Of a DNA stretch of 64,000 nt, positions 26,733 through 37,770 are shown in pieces. Each line of letters begins with the position of its first letter. The stretch's first letter is position 1. The DNA lies in contig NZ_DASVGN010000027.1 in NCBI RefSeq assembly GCF_036379515.1, positions 184,399 to 248,398 on the forward strand, in the 5' to 3' direction. The position numbers and the translations under genes are program-made. Source of the DNA: Castellaniella sp036379515 (GTDB lineage: Bacteria; Pseudomonadota; Gammaproteobacteria; Burkholderiales; Burkholderiaceae_B). The notes beneath the pieces are model-generated. The model did not search any database and was not told the origin of the DNA. It was given only the letters and a program-made list of their open reading frames with translations.

Positions 26733-26830
26733 GCAGGGACTCCCTCATCGAATCACGTCCGTCACATACAATATCCATCACCGCCACGCAGGCTGCGGGA
26801 GCCGAACGTGGCCGCACAGGAACTGTCCCC

Positions 26831-27670
26831 ATGCCTGCTTCTCACCTGCTGTCTGCCGATTGTCTGGATGCCGCCGTCACGGCCGCTCACACGGCAGCCG
26901 CCATTTTACAAACGCACGCACTGCACCGCGACGATCTCGAAGTGAGCTTCAAGATGCGCAACGATCTGGTGTCCCAGGCGGACCGCGACGCCGAGCAGGC
27001 CATCATCGACATCCTGCACACCCGCACTCCAGCGGTCGGCATCATGGCGGAAGAATCGGGCGGCGAACGCGGCACCTTGGCCACCTGGTGCATAGACCCC
27101 CTGGACGGCACCACGAATTTCCTCAGCGGGATTCCACACTATGCCGTCTCCATTGCACTGATCGGGCATGCCGGGTGCCAACCCGACGGCCGTACTCCCC
27201 TACCGGAAGACACCCCCCTCATCGGCGTGATCTACGACCCCAACAGGGAAGAGCTGTTTGCTTCGCTGTACGGACTGGGAGCCTGGTTGAACGGCCGTCG
27301 AATCTATTGCTCCAAGACCCCCTCGCTGGACCAGAGCGTGGTTGCAACAGGTTTCCCTTTCCGTGATTTTTCATTTGAGGCCCAGTACATGCCCGGTCTG
27401 GTCGATGCCATCCACCAGACCCGAGGGATCCGCCGCCTGGGATCTGCGGCTCTGGATCTGGCCTGGACAGCATGCGGGCGCTACGATGGGTACTGGGAAA
27501 TGGGTCTCGCACCCTGGGACGTGGCGGCTGGAACCGCGTTGGTGCGTGCCGCTGGCGGAGTGTGCGAAGATATCCGCCACCAGCATCCCTGGCCGGAGGA
27601 CGGCTACGTTTATGCAGGCAACCCGCACACTGCTCCTGCGCTCGATGCCCTCATCGGCAAACACCTATGA
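26831..27670 (+). CDS. Inositol-monophosphatase-family phosphatase (SuhB/CysQ-like)
   Basis: 279 residues from ATG 26831; the frame is open to 26699, but that extension would run into the mnmC start region and lacks family similarity. Li+-sensitive, Mg2+-dependent phosphatase motifs: MAEESGGE, WCIDPLDGTTNFLSGIPHYA (the metal-binding D-P-L-D-G-T) and WDVAAGTALVRAAGG near the C-terminus. Substrate could be inositol phosphate, PAP or another small phosphate. Its stop overlaps the ATG of the amidohydrolase (ATGA), so the two are coupled. Confidence 0.88.
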   Translation: MPASHLLSADCLDAAVTAAHTAAAILQTHALHRDDLEVSFKMRNDLVSQADRDAEQAIIDILHTRTPAVGIMAEESGGERGTLATWCIDPLDGTTNFLSGIPHYAVSIALIGHAGCQPDGRTPLPEDTPLIGVIYDPNREELFASLYGLGAWLNGRRIYCSKTPSLDQSVVATGFPFRDFSFEAQYMPGLVDAIHQTRGIRRLGSAALDLAWTACGRYDGYWEMGLAPWDVAAGTALVRAAGGVCEDIRHQHPWPEDGYVYAGNPHTAPALDALIGKHL

Positions 27671-28881
27671 AAATGCCATTGCTCACCTCACTCCACGCAT
27701 GGCTACCCGACATGACGCAGATCCGGCGCGATCTGCACGCGTGGCCAGAACTCGCCTTTCAGGAAACTCGCACGGCAGAAACCCTGAACCACTTGTTGCA
27801 ATCCTGGGGGATTCCGACTCACACGGGGCTGGGCGGGACTGGCTTGGTCGGACATATCGCCGGAAAACAACCTGGCCGTTCGATCGGACTTAGAGCCGAC
27901 ATGGACGCACTGCCCATGGCCGAGGTCAACACGTTCCCGCACGCCAGCCGCAACAGTGGTGCCATGCACGCCTGCGGCCACGACGGTCACATGACGATGC
28001 TGCTGACCGCCGCACGCTATCTGGCGCAGGAACGCGACTTCTCCGGCACCGTGCACGTCATTTTCCAGCCGGCCGAAGAAGGCGGGGCCGGCGCACGGCG
28101 CATGATCGAAGACGGCCTCTTCGAAGACTTTCCCATGGATGGCGTCTTCGGCATGCACAACTGGCCTGGCATTCCAGTGGGATCATTCGGGCTGACGGAC
28201 GGTCCCATCATGGCCTCCAGCAGCAACTTCAAAGTCACCCTGCAAGGGCGCGGCGCCCACGGCGGGATGCCGCACCTGGGCGTGGACCCCGTCGTCGCGG
28301 CCGCGCAACTCATCCTGGCGTATCAGGGCATCCTCACGCGCGAGCAAGACCCGCTGGAGGCGGGTGTCATCAGCGTCACCCAAGTCCGGGCGGGATCGGC
28401 AGACAACGTCATCCCCGACAGCGCCGAGCTACGTGGGACAGTGCGCACGCTCACTCCAGAGGCCCTCGACCTGATCGAGGCCCGCATGCACGACATCACC
28501 TTGCACCTTGGCCGCGCGCTGCGCTGCGAGGCAGATTTTCAGTTCATTCGCGAATACCCCGCCACCATCAACCACAGCGACGAGACAGCGCTCTGCACCC
28601 AGGTCCTGATCGATCTGGTCGGTGCCGACCAGGTCAATGCCCGCGTGCGCCCATCCATGGGGGCTGAGGATTTCTCGTTCATGTTGCAAGAGCGCCCGGG
28701 CTGCTACGTCTGGATCGGCAACGGTACCGGCGACCACCGCGACTCAGGTCACGGACAAGGCCCCTGCATGCTGCACAACAGCAGCTACGACTTCAACGAC
28801 GCCCTGATCCCGCTGGGAGCCGCGTATTGGATATCCCTCGTCCGGCGCTTCCTGCAGTCGCCTGAAAGCTCCGCGCCCTGA
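27667..28881 (+). CDS. M20-family amidohydrolase (hippurate hydrolase-like)
   Basis: 404 residues. Metal-binding motifs of the M20D group: HACGHDGHMTMLL, FQPAEEGGAGARRM and GMHNWPG, with a dimerization domain in the middle (FKVTLQGRGAHGGMPHLGVDPV). Late metal ligand region: YDFNDALIPLGAAYW. These cytoplasmic enzymes remove N-acyl groups from amino acids or indole conjugates. It is coupled to the upstream phosphatase gene. Exact substrate unknown. Confidence 0.9.
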   Translation: MKMPLLTSLHAWLPDMTQIRRDLHAWPELAFQETRTAETLNHLLQSWGIPTHTGLGGTGLVGHIAGKQPGRSIGLRADMDALPMAEVNTFPHASRNSGAMHACGHDGHMTMLLTAARYLAQERDFSGTVHVIFQPAEEGGAGARRMIEDGLFEDFPMDGVFGMHNWPGIPVGSFGLTDGPIMASSSNFKVTLQGRGAHGGMPHLGVDPVVAAAQLILAYQGILTREQDPLEAGVISVTQVRAGSADNVIPDSAELRGTVRTLTPEALDLIEARMHDITLHLGRALRCEADFQFIREYPATINHSDETALCTQVLIDLVGADQVNARVRPSMGAEDFSFMLQERPGCYVWIGNGTGDHRDSGHGQGPCMLHNSSYDFNDALIPLGAAYWISLVRRFLQSPESSAP

Positions 28882-28954
28882 TTGCCGTAAAATACGCGTC
28901 TTGGCACGGTCGCCGCGCGGCCGCCCCGATTCTCGTCTGTCTACAGAGGTCTCC

Positions 28955-29359
28955 ATGTCAGACTCCACGCCCGTCACCCTCCCTGCATCAGACCGGCATG
29001 CCGTTCTGCGCGTCATGCCCATGCCCCGCGATGCCAACATTCACGGTGACGTCTTTGGCGGCTGGATCATGTCTCAGGTCGACATCGCCGCCTCCATCCC
29101 GGCCGCTCGGCGCGCGGGCGGACGAGTAGCCACCGTGGCGGTCAACGCCTTCACCTTCAAGCAACCCGTCTTCGTGGGCGATCTCCTGAGCTTCTACGCC
29201 GACATCGTAAAAACTGGGCGCACCTCGATCACCGTCGAAGTCGAGGTCTACGCAGAACGCCAGCGCCTGCAAACCGAGGTCGTGAAAGTCACCGAAGCCA
29301 CCCTCACCTACGTGGCCACAGACGAGAACCGGCGCAGCCGCCCGTTGCCAGCACTCTGA
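28955..29359 (+). CDS. Acyl-CoA thioesterase, YciA-like hotdog
   Basis: 134 residues from ATG 28955 with AGAGG just upstream. Single hotdog domain with the YciA/BACH signature: RVMPMPRDANIHGDVFGGWI (catalytic N-x-x-G-D-V-F-G-G-W) and VNAFTFKQPVFVGDLLSFYA. It hydrolyses acyl-CoA to free CoA and acid in the cytoplasm. It lies 73 bases after the amidohydrolase and just ahead of mgtE. Confidence 0.9.
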   Translation: MSDSTPVTLPASDRHAVLRVMPMPRDANIHGDVFGGWIMSQVDIAASIPAARRAGGRVATVAVNAFTFKQPVFVGDLLSFYADIVKTGRTSITVEVEVYAERQRLQTEVVKVTEATLTYVATDENRRSRPLPAL

Positions 29360-29371
29360 GCCCTGGTGTAC

Positions 29372-30859
29372 ATGGCTGACGAGCGCGCACCCCAAACATC
29401 TGTCACGCCGGTTGTGGTTCCGCGTCGCCTTGATCCGGAGGACGCCCAACTTGCCTTGCAGGAACTGCAGGCCATCCTGAAGCGCCAGGAAGTCGTGGAC
29501 GCGCTCGCGCAGCGTCAGCGTGATACCGAAGACGAGGACGGCTCCAATCTCCTCGAAGGCATGCTGCAGCGTCAGCACGAAGGCGAGATCCGCCAGATCG
29601 TCAACGCGCTGCATCCGGCCGACATCGCCTTCATCCTCGAATCGCTGCCTGTGCACGAACGCCAGGCCATCTGGCAGCTTGTCAGCGCAGAATTCGATGC
29701 CGACGTGCTGCTGGAAGTCGAAGACTGGGTGCGCGAGTCGCTCATCGAGTCCATGGACCATGAGGACCTGATCGCAGCAACCGGCACCATGGATGCCGAT
29801 GAGATCGCTGATCTGGCGCCCGATCTTCCAGCCGGCATCATCACCGAAGTCCAGAAAGGGCTGACCGACGCAGAGCGGGCTCAGCTGCTGGCCGCCATGG
29901 GCTACCCCGAAGACACGGTGGGCGCCATCATGGACTTCGACATGGTGCGCGTACGCGAAGACGTGACACTCGAAGTCGTGCTGCGCTATCTGCGCCGCCT
30001 GCACGAGCTGCCGGATCACACCGACCAGATTTTCGTCGTGGACCGACACGACCTGCTGCGGGGCACGCTGTCGCTGTCCAAACTGCTGCTAAGTGAACCT
30101 GACACGCTGGTCAATGCCGTCATGGAGCCCGACGTCCTCAGCCTGAACCCCACGGACTCAGACGCCGATGCCGCCAGCGCCTTCGAGCGCTATGACCTGG
30201 TGTCAGCCCCTGTGGTCGACGAGCAGGGACGGCTCATTGGCAGGGTCACCATCGACGAAGTGGTGGACGTGCTGCAAGAAGACTCGCAGGAGCAGCAGCT
30301 CTCGCGTGCTGGACTGCAGGAAGAAGACATCTTCGCGCCCATTCTGGCCGCACTGCGCAACCGCGCCCCCTGGCTGCTCGTCAACCTGTGCACAGCGTCG
30401 ACGGCCTCCTTCATCGCATCACGATTCGAAGACACCGTCAGCCACATCGTGATCCTGGCCTTTCTCATGTCCATCGTGGCGGGGATAGGCGGCAACTCGG
30501 GCAACCAGACCATGACCATGATCATCCGTGCCATGGCAACCGGCCGTGTCACAGGCGCCAATATCTGGCTTCTGGTCAAGCGCGAACTGCAGGTCACGTT
30601 TCTGGTCGGCACCTGTGGCAGCCTGGTGGCGGCCACCTTTGCCTGGGTCATCTCGCAGTCATACGCCGTGGCGCTCGTCATGATGGCCGCCATGGTGGGC
30701 AACATGCTGATCGGCGCGGCACTCGGGGTTCTGATCCCGCTGCTGCGCGATCGCTTTGGCAAAGACCCCGCCATGGGCTCGTCGGTTCTGCTGACTTTCG
30801 CCACCGACTCAATCGGTTTTTTCCTCTTCCTGGGCCTGGCCACCGTCTTCCTGCTGTAG
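29372..30859 (+). CDS. mgtE: Magnesium transporter MgtE
   Basis: About 495 residues. The N-terminal superhelical domain (IRQIVNALHPADIAFILESL) leads to two CBS domains (about residues 210-330, VMEPDVLSLNP, APVVDEQGRLIGRVTIDEVV), which sense cytosolic Mg2+ and close the channel. Five membrane helices follow, with GIGGNSGNQTMTMIIRAMA as the conserved selectivity helix. The start could also be the GTG at 29366, two codons upstream; neither has a strong ribosome site. A strong terminator follows at 30918. Confidence 0.94.
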   Translation: MADERAPQTSVTPVVVPRRLDPEDAQLALQELQAILKRQEVVDALAQRQRDTEDEDGSNLLEGMLQRQHEGEIRQIVNALHPADIAFILESLPVHERQAIWQLVSAEFDADVLLEVEDWVRESLIESMDHEDLIAATGTMDADEIADLAPDLPAGIITEVQKGLTDAERAQLLAAMGYPEDTVGAIMDFDMVRVREDVTLEVVLRYLRRLHELPDHTDQIFVVDRHDLLRGTLSLSKLLLSEPDTLVNAVMEPDVLSLNPTDSDADAASAFERYDLVSAPVVDEQGRLIGRVTIDEVVDVLQEDSQEQQLSRAGLQEEDIFAPILAALRNRAPWLLVNLCTASTASFIASRFEDTVSHIVILAFLMSIVAGIGGNSGNQTMTMIIRAMATGRVTGANIWLLVKRELQVTFLVGTCGSLVAATFAWVISQSYAVALVMMAAMVGNMLIGAALGVLIPLLRDRFGKDPAMGSSVLLTFATDSIGFFLFLGLATVFLL

Positions 30860-30917
30860 GCCCTGGCGTGGCGGATTAGTAAGCGACGCGAACGGCCACT
30901 GTTCCATTTTTCCAAAG

Positions 30918-30952
30918 AAAAACCGCCGTGTTCTTCAGTCACGGCGGTTTTT
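30918..30952. terminator. Bidirectional rho-independent terminator between mgtE and secA
   Basis: AAAAACCGCCGTG (30918-30930), nine-base loop, CACGGCGGTTTTT (30940-30952): a 13-base-pair arm that ends in T runs on both strands. It serves the two convergent transcripts. Confidence 0.9.
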
Positions 30953-30973
30953 CTTGACGAATCGCCAGATGGC

Positions 30974-33721
30974 TCAGGCCAGGCGCCCGTGGCAGTGCTT
31001 GTACTTCTTGCCGCTGCCGCAAGGGCACGGGTCATTGCGACCGACGCGAGGGTAGCCTCCGGGCGGCACAGGATTGCGTCCAGGCTCTGCCTGATCCAGC
31101 CCGGGGTCATCTCCGCGCAGCGCCGCATCGTAGTCTGCATGGTGATAGCGCACGTTCTCGAGCGCCGGTGCGGCGGGTTCTTCGACTTCGACCTGCTCGC
31201 GCGACTCGATGCGCACGGTGAGCAAGACGCGGATGGTATCGGCACGAATGCGATCCAGCATGTCGGAAAACAGCGTGAAGGCTTCCCGCTTGTAGGCCTG
31301 CTTCGGGTCGATCTGCGCATAGCCGCGCAGATGAATCCCCTGCCGCAGATGGTCCAGCGAAGCCAGGTGGCTACGCCAGTTGGAATCCAGTGCCTGCAGC
31401 AAGACCGAACGCTCGAACGGCTCCCAACCCTCTTTGCCAACGAGATCTACCTTGGCTTGATAGATGCGCTGGGCTTCTGCCACGACTCGATCATGCAGAT
31501 CCTCATCGGTCAGGTTGGGTTCTTTTTCGAGCATCTCGGCCAGCGGCATGGCGATGTTCCAGTCGGACTCGAGCGAAGACTGCAGGCCCGGTACGTCCCA
31601 CTGCTCTTCCATGGTTTCTTCAGGAAGATAATGCCGGAATACCGAGGTGATCTCGGCGTCGCGCAGATTGGCGATGGTGTCGGCGACCGAAGCGGCTTCG
31701 AGAACCTCGTTGCGTTGGGTGTAGAGCACTTTGCGCTGGTCATTGGCGACGTCATCGTATTCGAGCAGCTCTTTACGGATGTCGAAGTTGCGCGCTTCGA
31801 CCTTGCGCTGCGCCGACTCGATGGAGCGCGACACCATGCGCGCCTCGATGGGTTCACCTTCGGGAAGCTTCAGACGCTCCATGATGGCTCGCACGCGATC
31901 CCCGGCAAAGATGCGCATGAGCGAATCTTCGAGTGACAGGTAAAAGCGCGACGAGCCCGGGTCGCCCTGACGTCCGGCACGCCCCCGCAGCTGATTGTCG
32001 ATGCGGCGAGACTCGTGGCGCTCGGTGCCCACGATGCGCAAGCCCCCCGCCTTCTTGACCGCCTCGTTGTCCGGCGCCCATGCGGAGCGGATCTGCGCGA
32101 CCCGCGCGTCTTTTTCTTCGGCTGACAGATCAGGATCGGCACGCACCAGATCGATCTGCTTGTCGACGCTGCCCCCCAGCACGATGTCGGTACCACGACC
32201 TGCCATGTTCGTGGCGATGGTGATGTGGCCCGGCTTGCCGGCCTCAGCGACGATGACGGCCTCGCGGGCGTGCTGCTTGGCATTCAGCACGTCGTGCGGC
32301 AATCCCGCCTTGTCCAGAGCCGCCGACAGCCGCTCGGAGTTTTCGATGCTGGTGGTACCCACCAGCACTGGCTGGCCTCGCTTATGACAATCCACGATGT
32401 CGGCCAGGATGGCCTGGTATTTTTCGGCGTCCGTCTTGAAGACCTGGTCGTTCTGGTCCTTGCGGGCCATCGGCCGATTGGTCGGGATGATGACAGTTTC
32501 CAGGCCGTAGATTTCCTGGAATTCGTAGGCTTCGGTATCGGCCGTCCCGGTCATGCCGGCCAATTTGTCGTACATCCGGAAATAGTTCTGGAACGTGATC
32601 GACGCCAGGGTCTGATTCTCGTTCTGGATGCGCACGCCTTCCTTGGCTTCAACAGCCTGGTGCAGGCCATCGGACCAGCGCCGCCCCGCCATGAGCCGCC
32701 CCGTGAATTCGTCGACGATGACGACCTCGCCATTCTGGACCACATACTGTTGATCCAGATGGTAAAGATTGTGAGCCCGCAAGGCCACCAGCAGGTGATG
32801 AATCAGAGCGATGTGCCGGGGGTCGTACAGCGATTCGCCGGCCGGCAAAATGCCTTTCTCGACCATGATCTGCTCGGCCTTGATCTGGCCTGCTTCCGAC
32901 AGGTGAACCTGCTGAGCCTTTTCGTCGACCCAGAAGTCACCGTCGGGTTCAGGTTCGTGCGGCTTGGGTTCTTCGGTCATGCGCGTCATGAGCGGCGGCA
33001 CGACGTTCATGCGGATATAGAGCTCGGTGTTGTCTTCGGCTTGCCCGGAAATGATCAGCGGCGTACGCGCCTCGTCGATCAGGATCGAGTCCACCTCATC
33101 GACGATGGCATAAGAAAGGCTGCGCTGACGGCGGTCTTCCGCGCGGTACTCCATGTTGTCGCGCAGGTAATCGAAGCCGTATTCGTTGTTCGTGCCGTAG
33201 GTGATGTCCGCCTGATAGGCGGCACGCTTTTCTTCGTTTTCCTGCTGCGGCACCACCACACCCACCGTGAGCCCCAGAAAACTGTACAGGCGTCCCATCC
33301 ATTCGGCATCGCGGCGCGCCAGATAGTCGTTGACGGTCACCACGTGGACGCCCCGGCCATTGAGCGCATTCAGGTAAACAGCCAGCGTGGCCATCAGCGT
33401 CTTGCCCTCGCCGGTTTTCATTTCGGCAATCTTGCCATTGTGCAAGGCGATGGCACCTATCATCTGCACATCGAAGTGCCGCATGCCGAAAACCCGCTTG
33501 CTGGCCTCGCGCACGACGGCGAAAGCCTCGGGCAGCATTGAATTGAGCGACTTGCCATCGGCAATCCGCTGACGGAACTCATCGGTCTTGGCCTTCAGCT
33601 CGTCGTCGGACAGCCCCTGCGTGGCGGGCTCAAGCGCGTTGATCTGCGCGACCTGCTTGCGATACTGCTTCAGCAGCCGGTCATTGCGGCTACCGATAAA
33701 TTTTTTGAGCAGAGAAACCAT
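30974..33721 (-). CDS. secA: Preprotein translocase ATPase SecA
   Basis: 915 residues, normal for beta-proteobacterial SecA. Nucleotide-binding domain 1 has Walker A MKTGEGKTL and the DEVDS box (VDEVDSILIDEARTPL). Preprotein cross-linking and helicase-like domains follow (TNMAGRGTDIVLGG, QLRGRAGRQGDPGSS), and the C-terminal zinc site GRNDPCPCGSGKKYKHC binds SecB. SecA drives proteins through SecYEG at the inner membrane. It follows the M23 peptidase gene after 107 bases and ends at the terminator at 30918-30952. Confidence 0.98.
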   Translation of the reverse strand: MVSLLKKFIGSRNDRLLKQYRKQVAQINALEPATQGLSDDELKAKTDEFRQRIADGKSLNSMLPEAFAVVREASKRVFGMRHFDVQMIGAIALHNGKIAEMKTGEGKTLMATLAVYLNALNGRGVHVVTVNDYLARRDAEWMGRLYSFLGLTVGVVVPQQENEEKRAAYQADITYGTNNEYGFDYLRDNMEYRAEDRRQRSLSYAIVDEVDSILIDEARTPLIISGQAEDNTELYIRMNVVPPLMTRMTEEPKPHEPEPDGDFWVDEKAQQVHLSEAGQIKAEQIMVEKGILPAGESLYDPRHIALIHHLLVALRAHNLYHLDQQYVVQNGEVVIVDEFTGRLMAGRRWSDGLHQAVEAKEGVRIQNENQTLASITFQNYFRMYDKLAGMTGTADTEAYEFQEIYGLETVIIPTNRPMARKDQNDQVFKTDAEKYQAILADIVDCHKRGQPVLVGTTSIENSERLSAALDKAGLPHDVLNAKQHAREAVIVAEAGKPGHITIATNMAGRGTDIVLGGSVDKQIDLVRADPDLSAEEKDARVAQIRSAWAPDNEAVKKAGGLRIVGTERHESRRIDNQLRGRAGRQGDPGSSRFYLSLEDSLMRIFAGDRVRAIMERLKLPEGEPIEARMVSRSIESAQRKVEARNFDIRKELLEYDDVANDQRKVLYTQRNEVLEAASVADTIANLRDAEITSVFRHYLPEETMEEQWDVPGLQSSLESDWNIAMPLAEMLEKEPNLTDEDLHDRVVAEAQRIYQAKVDLVGKEGWEPFERSVLLQALDSNWRSHLASLDHLRQGIHLRGYAQIDPKQAYKREAFTLFSDMLDRIRADTIRVLLTVRIESREQVEVEEPAAPALENVRYHHADYDAALRGDDPGLDQAEPGRNPVPPGGYPRVGRNDPCPCGSGKKYKHCHGRLA

Positions 33722-33828
33722 AATATGTCGTCATGAAGAGCCTGCCAGCGGCAAGCTCCGAGAAATGGACAGGTACAACCGCAGAAATCGACGCGATCGC
33801 AGGCAAACGCTGCAGTTTAACGCAGCTA

Positions 33829-34827
33829 TCAACCCCCCGCATGGAGGTCCAGCCCTTGCGCACGCTCAGCCAGTTGCCTGGGACCGGCCCGACCTGCAAG
33901 TGATCGCTGGATAAAGCGTACGCGCGCCTCGCGCCGAATGAAGACCTCGGGGTCCAACGGGTGGCCGGCCATGCGGATTTCGAAATGCAGATGAGGCCCC
34001 GTCGAGTTGCCGCTGCTGCCAACCCGTGCGATGACGTCACCTTGCTGGACGAGGTCACCCGCCTTGACCAGCAACCGGGACGCATGGGCATAGCGTGACC
34101 TCAGACCATTGCCATGATCGATCTCGACCATGCGGCCATAGCCACGAATCATGCTGGCACGCACCACCACGCCACCCGAGGCAGCCCGAATCGGTGTCCC
34201 CCAAGGCGCCACGAAATCAAGCCCCTCGTGCATGACCGATCGGCCCGTGACGGGATGACGGCGCCAGCCAAACGACGAACTCAGGTAAGGGTAATCAACA
34301 GGCATCGCGGTGGGCAGGCTGGCCTGCCGCCCGATCTGACGCGAGAGCGCAGCGTCAGCCAGCGAATAGGCGTCTTCCTGGCGCGCGAGCTGCCCCATCA
34401 ACTCATCGATACGCTGGCCCAGACGAGCTGCAGACCTCACGGCACCGTCCTGTGCGAGGATATCGTCCATGACCACGGACCCGCTCGGAGCCGGGCCACG
34501 GTCCAGCTCGGGAGCGATATAGCCGAGACCTGCCGCCTGAGCCACGCGCGAGCGCAAGGCTTCAATGGCGAGCACGCGTCCCTGGAGCTCGCCCAACTTG
34601 CCGGCCAGGCTGGCGAGGCTGCCCTGCACCAGTGCGGCCTCGCGGCGAAACTGAACACCTTCGGCCGAATTCAGAGGGGTCCTCATCGAGTCCATGCGAG
34701 CCGCCTGCCAGGAAGCTCCTGCCCACGCCGACAAGGCCAACGCGACTGCCACGGCCAGCCCGCCCAACAGGCGCACGCTAGAATGCCTCTTGATGCTGAG
34801 GCTCAGCAGCGGCCACCATCCCTTCAC
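33829..34827 (-). CDS. M23-family (LytM) peptidoglycan metallopeptidase
   Basis: 332 residues. A single N-terminal helix (about residues 18-40) anchors the protein or acts as a signal, a coiled-coil middle follows, and the LytM domain is at about 195-305: HEGLDFVAPWGTP (zinc H and D), YGRMVEIDHGNGLRSRYAH and the catalytic HLHFE motif. All catalytic residues are present, so it is probably an active DD-endopeptidase at the cell wall rather than an EnvC-like activator. A GTG at 34776 with AGAGG upstream is an alternative start. It starts only 12 bases from the divergent dciA. Confidence 0.9.
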   Translation of the reverse strand: MKGWWPLLSLSIKRHSSVRLLGGLAVAVALALSAWAGASWQAARMDSMRTPLNSAEGVQFRREAALVQGSLASLAGKLGELQGRVLAIEALRSRVAQAAGLGYIAPELDRGPAPSGSVVMDDILAQDGAVRSAARLGQRIDELMGQLARQEDAYSLADAALSRQIGRQASLPTAMPVDYPYLSSSFGWRRHPVTGRSVMHEGLDFVAPWGTPIRAASGGVVVRASMIRGYGRMVEIDHGNGLRSRYAHASRLLVKAGDLVQQGDVIARVGSSGNSTGPHLHFEIRMAGHPLDPEVFIRREARVRFIQRSLAGRAGPRQLAERAQGLDLHAGG

Positions 34828-34839
34828 ACAGACTCCTTC

Positions 34840-35337
34840 ATGTCCAAAAATTCATCGCAGCAGCGATCGCGCCAAGCGGGGGTGCAGGCGCTGCGCTGGT
34901 TGGATCGCAGCACAAGCGGCGCGCCTTTGTTGACCAAGGCCCACGAATTGCTCGCACTTGAACACGCGCTGACGAGCCTGCTTCCTGCCGGGCTCGCCCG
35001 CCATGTCCACGTCTCGCAAAGAGATGGCCCCCTGCTCATCGTGATGGTTCCAGGCCCCGCCTATGCCGCACGCTTGCGCCAGATGGTGTCGGGCGTTGCC
35101 CGGCGGCTGCAAGACGCTGGGTGGCCGGTCGAACAGATTGTCGTCCGGATCGACGCGCGCGGGCCGCTGCCACGGACAGAAAAGCCCCTACGGGATATCC
35201 AGCCCCTGGATACCCAAGCCTTGCAGTCTTTCGAGGCGTTGGGGCGGCAAGTGGCACCGGGGCCACTTGCGGATGCGATTCACCGCCTGCTCGAGCACCA
35301 CGAACGGGGTGCTGGCGATTTGCCGCACAAACGGTGA
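34840..35337 (+). CDS. dciA: DciA-like helicase-loading protein (DUF721)
   Basis: 165 residues from ATG 34840; upstream frame is only antisense to the peptidase gene. The DUF721 core is seen as LALEHALTSLLPAGLARHVHV then LLIVMVPGPAYAARLRQM. DciA recruits the replicative helicase DnaB in bacteria that lack DnaC or DnaI. It is the only plus-strand gene in this part of the block, sitting between lpxC and the M23 peptidase, a position seen for DUF721 genes near secA and lpxC in other proteobacteria. Confidence 0.82.
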   Translation: MSKNSSQQRSRQAGVQALRWLDRSTSGAPLLTKAHELLALEHALTSLLPAGLARHVHVSQRDGPLLIVMVPGPAYAARLRQMVSGVARRLQDAGWPVEQIVVRIDARGPLPRTEKPLRDIQPLDTQALQSFEALGRQVAPGPLADAIHRLLEHHERGAGDLPHKR

Positions 35338-35352
35338 ACCGGAGGCAACGAG

Positions 35353-36276
35353 TCAGGCCAGCTGCCAGTCGCGGGTATAGGCCGCCGGCGCCAATTCGGG
35401 GGATTCATAGCTGATGAGTTCCCAGCATTCTTGCTGAGCCAGCAGAGCCCGCACCAGCTGGTTGTTCAGGCCATGGCCCGACTTGCAGGCCGAATAACGT
35501 GCCACCAAGGGATGACCGGCCAGATACAGGTCGCCGATCGCATCCAGGATCTTGTGCTTGACGAATTCATCGTCGTAACGCAGACCATCTGAATTCAAGA
35601 CGCGGTATTCATCGAGCACAATGGCGTTATCGAGGCTGCCGCCACGTGCCAGCCCCATGGACCGCAACGCCTCGACCTCGCTGGCAAAACCAAAGGTGCG
35701 AGCGCGCGCGATCGTCTTCACATAAGAGTCGCGCGCGAAGTCGACTTCTGCCACATTGGCCGTCGCGTTAATGGCGGGATGACGAAAATCGATGGAAAAC
35801 GACAAGGCGAACCCGTCGTAGGGCTCCAGACGGGCCCACTTGGCTGCCGGCCCTTCGCCTTCGCGCACTTCGACCGGCTTGAGAACGCGCAGAAACCGCT
35901 TGGGCGTGGATTGCTCCAGCAACCCGGCACTACGCAGCAGGTATACGAAGGTTCCGGCACTGCCATCCATGATGGGGACTTCTTCGGCATCCAGATCGAT
36001 GTGAAGGTTGTCCACCCCCAGCCCCGCCAGCGCAGACATCAGGTGTTCGACGGTAGAGACGCGGACGTTTCCCTGTTGCAGCACGGAGGCCATGCGCGTG
36101 TCGCCCACGGCATCTGCGCGCGCGGGAAGATCCACGATTTCTGGGAGATCGACCCGATGAAACACGATACCCGTGTTTGCCGGGGCCGGGCGCAAGGTGA
36201 GCTCTACCCGCCGGCCCGAATGCAGACCGACACCTTTGGTCGAGATGGCTTGTTTGAGGGTGCGCTGTAAGAGCAT
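35353..36276 (-). CDS. lpxC: UDP-3-O-acyl-N-acetylglucosamine deacetylase LpxC
   Basis: 307 residues from ATG 36276. It begins LLQRTLKQAISTKGVGLHSG, the family N-terminus. Zinc ligands: H in VSTVEHLMSALAGLGVDN and H..D in KHKILDAIGDLYLAG; the catalytic-region SGHGLNNQLVRALLAQ is intact. LpxC performs the committed step of lipid A synthesis in the cytoplasm. It is 250 bases after ftsZ, so it can use its own promoter as well as read-through from the dcw cluster. Confidence 0.97.
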   Translation of the reverse strand: MLLQRTLKQAISTKGVGLHSGRRVELTLRPAPANTGIVFHRVDLPEIVDLPARADAVGDTRMASVLQQGNVRVSTVEHLMSALAGLGVDNLHIDLDAEEVPIMDGSAGTFVYLLRSAGLLEQSTPKRFLRVLKPVEVREGEGPAAKWARLEPYDGFALSFSIDFRHPAINATANVAEVDFARDSYVKTIARARTFGFASEVEALRSMGLARGGSLDNAIVLDEYRVLNSDGLRYDDEFVKHKILDAIGDLYLAGHPLVARYSACKSGHGLNNQLVRALLAQQECWELISYESPELAPAAYTRDWQLA

Positions 36277-36338
36277 GGAAATCTTTGACGAAAGAAGCGC
36301 GCACCACGCCGCAAGGCGCATGCCGCAAAAGTGGCCCC

Positions 36339-36344
36339 ATTGTA
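36339..36344 (-). promoter_or_regulatory. Possible -10 of an lpxC promoter
   Basis: TACAAT on the minus strand, about 63 bases before the lpxC ATG in the 250-base gap after ftsZ. No good -35 lies 17 bases upstream, so it is tentative. The remaining gap holds a small TTCCGG/CCGGAA hairpin (36504-36524) just after ftsZ, without a T run. Confidence 0.35.
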
Positions 36345-36526
36345 ACCGCTCTGAGGGTTTTCCACGAGATAAAAGCAACAATCGGCGTCACGACGAGGCG
36401 GATATTTCGCCCAATCCGGCCAGACGCGAAGACGCGCACATCCCCAGGGGCAGGGATATGCGCGCCAGACGCCAGGCTACACGAATGCAGCCCTAATGTG
36501 AGGTTCCGGAAAGCCTAACCGGAAGA

Positions 36527-37702
<1,176 letters not shown>

Positions 37703-37770
37703 GACTGACTCCCTCACGTACGGAGATACTTAACAACTTGCCCCTGATAGATTCATGACCAGGCTTGCGC

